Source: Collinsella sp. AM33-4BH (GTDB lineage: Bacteria; Actinomycetota; Coriobacteriia; Coriobacteriales; Coriobacteriaceae). Taken from it: a stretch of 64,000 bases of DNA. The DNA is taken from the NCBI RefSeq assembly GCF_003469205.1, contig NZ_QSIN01000001.1, positions 124,001 to 188,000 on the forward strand. Direction: 5' to 3'. Under the pieces are notes generated by a model. The model was not told where the DNA came from. It did no database searches and worked only from the letters and a program-made list of their open reading frames with translations. Made by a program: the position numbers and the translations under genes. Of this stretch, positions 62,350 to 64,000 are shown piece by piece; position 1 is the stretch's first letter, and each line of letters starts with the position of its first letter.

Positions 62350-63531
62350 ATGAAAGAACTCTCCAACCGTACGGCAACGTTTACCGATTCGGTCATCCGC
62401 CGCATGACGCGCATCTCCAATAAGTACGGTGCTGTCAACCTGTCGCAGGGCTTCCCCGACTTCGATCCCCCGGCGCAGCTGCTCAACAGCCTCAGCACCA
62501 TCGCCACCGACCCCAAGCCGCTTTACCACCAGTACTCCATCACCTGGGGCTCCCAGGCCATGCGTGAGGCGCTTGCCGCTAAGCAGGAGCACTTTATGGG
62601 CATGCCGATCAACCCCAACGAGAACATCGTAGTCACCTGCGGCTCCACCGAGGCCATGATGGCCGCCATGATGACGGTTACGAACCCCGGCGACAAGGTC
62701 GTAATCTTCTCGCCGTTCTATGAGAACTACGGCGCCGACACGATCCTTTCGGGTGCCGAGCCCATCTACGTGCCGCTCAACCCGCCTGCGTTCGACTTTG
62801 ACCGTGAGGTGCTCGAGGCGGCCTTCCGCGACAACGATCCCAAGGCGATCGTCCTGTGCAACCCGTCCAACCCCTGTGGCAAGGTCTTTACGCGCGAGGA
62901 GCTCACCTTTATCGCCGACCTCTGCAAACAGTACGACGCCTACTGCATCACCGACGAGGTATACGAGCACATCGTCTACGCGCCCCATGAGCACGTCTAT
63001 ATGGCCACGCTGCCCGGCATGTTCGAGCGAACCATCAGCTGCAGCTCGCTGTCTAAGACGTACTCCATCACCGGCTGGCGTCTGGGCTACACCATCGCCC
63101 CGGCCCAGATCACCGAGCGTATCAAGAAGGTCCACGACTTTCTCACCGTGGGTGCCGCCGCTCCCCTGCAGGAAGCCGTTGTCACCGCCCTCAACTTCGA
63201 CGACAGCTATTACGATGAGGTCCTTAACCTCTATACCGCCAAACGCGACCTGTTCTGCCAGGGGCTCGATAGCATCGGTCTTGAGCATAACGTGCCACAG
63301 GGCGCCTACTACGTCATGATGGACATCTCTGAGTTTGGCTATGACAGCGACCTCGAATTCTGCGAGGACCTCGCATCCAAGGTGGGCGTGGGCGCCGTGC
63401 CCGGCTCGAGCTTCTTCCGCGAGCCCGTCAACCATCTGATTCGTTTCCACTTTGCCAAGCTGGACGAGACGCTTAACGCGGCACTGGAGAACCTCAAGTC
63501 GCTACGTGATAAAATCAAGCCGCGCGGGTAA
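62350..63531 (+). CDS. PLP-dependent class I/II aminotransferase
   Basis: 393-aa fold-type I aminotransferase of the AspC/kynurenine-aminotransferase subgroup. Visible motifs: NLSQGFPDFDPP at the N-terminus, VTCGSTEAMMAAM, NPSNPCGKVFT, ITDEVYEHIVY, and the PLP-lysine region SSLSKTYSITGWRLGY. ATG 62350 follows AAGGA at five bases; an ATG six codons upstream is less well placed. It is monocistronic, running from the tRNA cluster to a terminator. Substrate could be aspartate, an aromatic or a branched amino acid. Confidence 0.9.
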   Translation: MKELSNRTATFTDSVIRRMTRISNKYGAVNLSQGFPDFDPPAQLLNSLSTIATDPKPLYHQYSITWGSQAMREALAAKQEHFMGMPINPNENIVVTCGSTEAMMAAMMTVTNPGDKVVIFSPFYENYGADTILSGAEPIYVPLNPPAFDFDREVLEAAFRDNDPKAIVLCNPSNPCGKVFTREELTFIADLCKQYDAYCITDEVYEHIVYAPHEHVYMATLPGMFERTISCSSLSKTYSITGWRLGYTIAPAQITERIKKVHDFLTVGAAAPLQEAVVTALNFDDSYYDEVLNLYTAKRDLFCQGLDSIGLEHNVPQGAYYVMMDISEFGYDSDLEFCEDLASKVGVGAVPGSSFFREPVNHLIRFHFAKLDETLNAALENLKSLRDKIKPRG

Positions 63532-63556
63532 TGACGGCCCGGCAACTAAAGCAACC

Positions 63557-63599
63557 AAAGAAGCCCCGCACCGCCCGCCACGTTGCGAGGCTTCTTTTT
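63557..63599 (+). terminator. Terminator after the aminotransferase gene
   Basis: GAAGCC and GGCTTC, extended by CGCA/TGCG, form a stem followed by TTTTT, 26 bases after the stop. Confidence 0.8.
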
Positions 63600-63672
63600 A
63601 TAGCGCTTTCTTAAATGGTTTAGAGCCCTATACTTTAGTCACGGAGCAACTCGTCCCAGAGAGAGGAATACT

Positions 63673-64000
63673 ATGGCAGAACAGCAGCTTATCGGAGCGC
63701 TCGAGGCCGGCGGCACCAAGATGGTCTGCGCCACGGGCTATGCAGACGGTACGGTCCTGGAGCGTGAGCAGATCGCGACCACGACCCCGCAGGAGACCGT
63801 TGAGGCCGTCAATGCATGGTTTGCCGACAAGGGCATCGCCGCACTGGGCATCGGCGCCTTTGGCCCCACCGCAGTCAACCCCGCTTCGCCCCAATACGGC
63901 AAGATCCTGGAGACGCCCAAAACGGCATGGCGCTACTTTGATCTGCTGGGCACCATCCAAAACGAGCTCAATATTCCCTGTGGCTACGACACCGACGTCA
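63673..64000 (+). CDS. ROK-family sugar kinase (fructokinase-like), partial
   Basis: The 5' 109 codons of a ROK kinase that phosphorylates a hexose, probably fructose. The N-terminal phosphate-binding motif is GALEAGGTKMVCATG and GIGAFGPTAVNP matches the Bacillus YdhR/GmuE type of fructokinase. GAGAGGA lies seven bases before ATG 63673. It continues beyond the window edge. Confidence 0.87.
   Translation, partial: MAEQQLIGALEAGGTKMVCATGYADGTVLEREQIATTTPQETVEAVNAWFADKGIAALGIGAFGPTAVNPASPQYGKILETPKTAWRYFDLLGTIQNELNIPCGYDTDV

Overview
The window looks like chromosome from a high-GC Gram-positive gut actinobacterium of the Coriobacteriia, most like Collinsella. This is inferred from the mixture of about 60% GC core genes, strong GGAGG ribosome sites, a SUF system ordered C-B-D-S-U with an Rrf2 regulator, a fused RmlC-RmlD enzyme, a sortase-type surface protein and large secreted wall hydrolases. 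No 16S gene is present, so the genus is not proven.

Positions 1-31000 form the first part of a surface-glycan locus. It starts with an ABC-type exporter permease, two polyprenyl-phosphate-type GT2 enzymes and a YfhO-like membrane protein. The dTDP-L-rhamnose genes follow (rfbA, rfbB and a fused rfbCD), with a low-GC DUF4869/P-loop gene pair lodged between rfbA and rfbB. Then comes an AT-rich, orientation-switching cassette: acyltransferase, pyruvyltransferase, WsaF-like rhamnosyltransferase, a two-domain GT2, a DUF2142 membrane protein, a DUF2304/GT2 pair, a decayed element at 19.56-20.20 kb, GT2, GT4, GT2 and a Wzx-type flippase. It ends with two secreted wall hydrolases (809 and 1068 aa) that share a tryptophan-rich KFVW...WG module. 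The larger carries four nearly identical 273-bp tandem repeats.

Positions 31000-36170 are a small mobile and defence island: a chimera of two IS3-type transposases, an IS110-like remnant, an intact Abi-type (HEPN) gene, head-to-head IstB fragments with an IS21-like end, an 11-G tract and the tail of an AAA ATPase. Positions 36178-45521 resume the glycan locus in high-GC codon use, with a second two-domain GT2, four GT2 genes in one minus-strand operon, an acyltransferase broken by an in-frame TGA, and a GlfT-like GT2.

From 45.5 kb on the content is mostly core: an AAA-ATPase/PD-(D/E)XK-like gene, an MPKTG-anchored surface protein, a nucleotidyltransferase/HEPN-like pair, the Rrf2 regulator with a double operator facing sufCBDSU, a RAYT-type transposase, a NifU-like/GGGtGRT pair, an FAD-dependent NadB/FrdA-like enzyme, two tRNA-Lys(CTT) and one tRNA-His(GTG), a class I/II aminotransferase, and the start of a ROK sugar kinase running off the right edge.

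Together the left half should make, decorate and export a rhamnose-containing wall or capsule polymer; which chain each transferase builds cannot be read from sequence. No Wzy-type polymerase or initiating phosphoglycosyltransferase was recognised. The right half centres on iron-sulfur cluster assembly.
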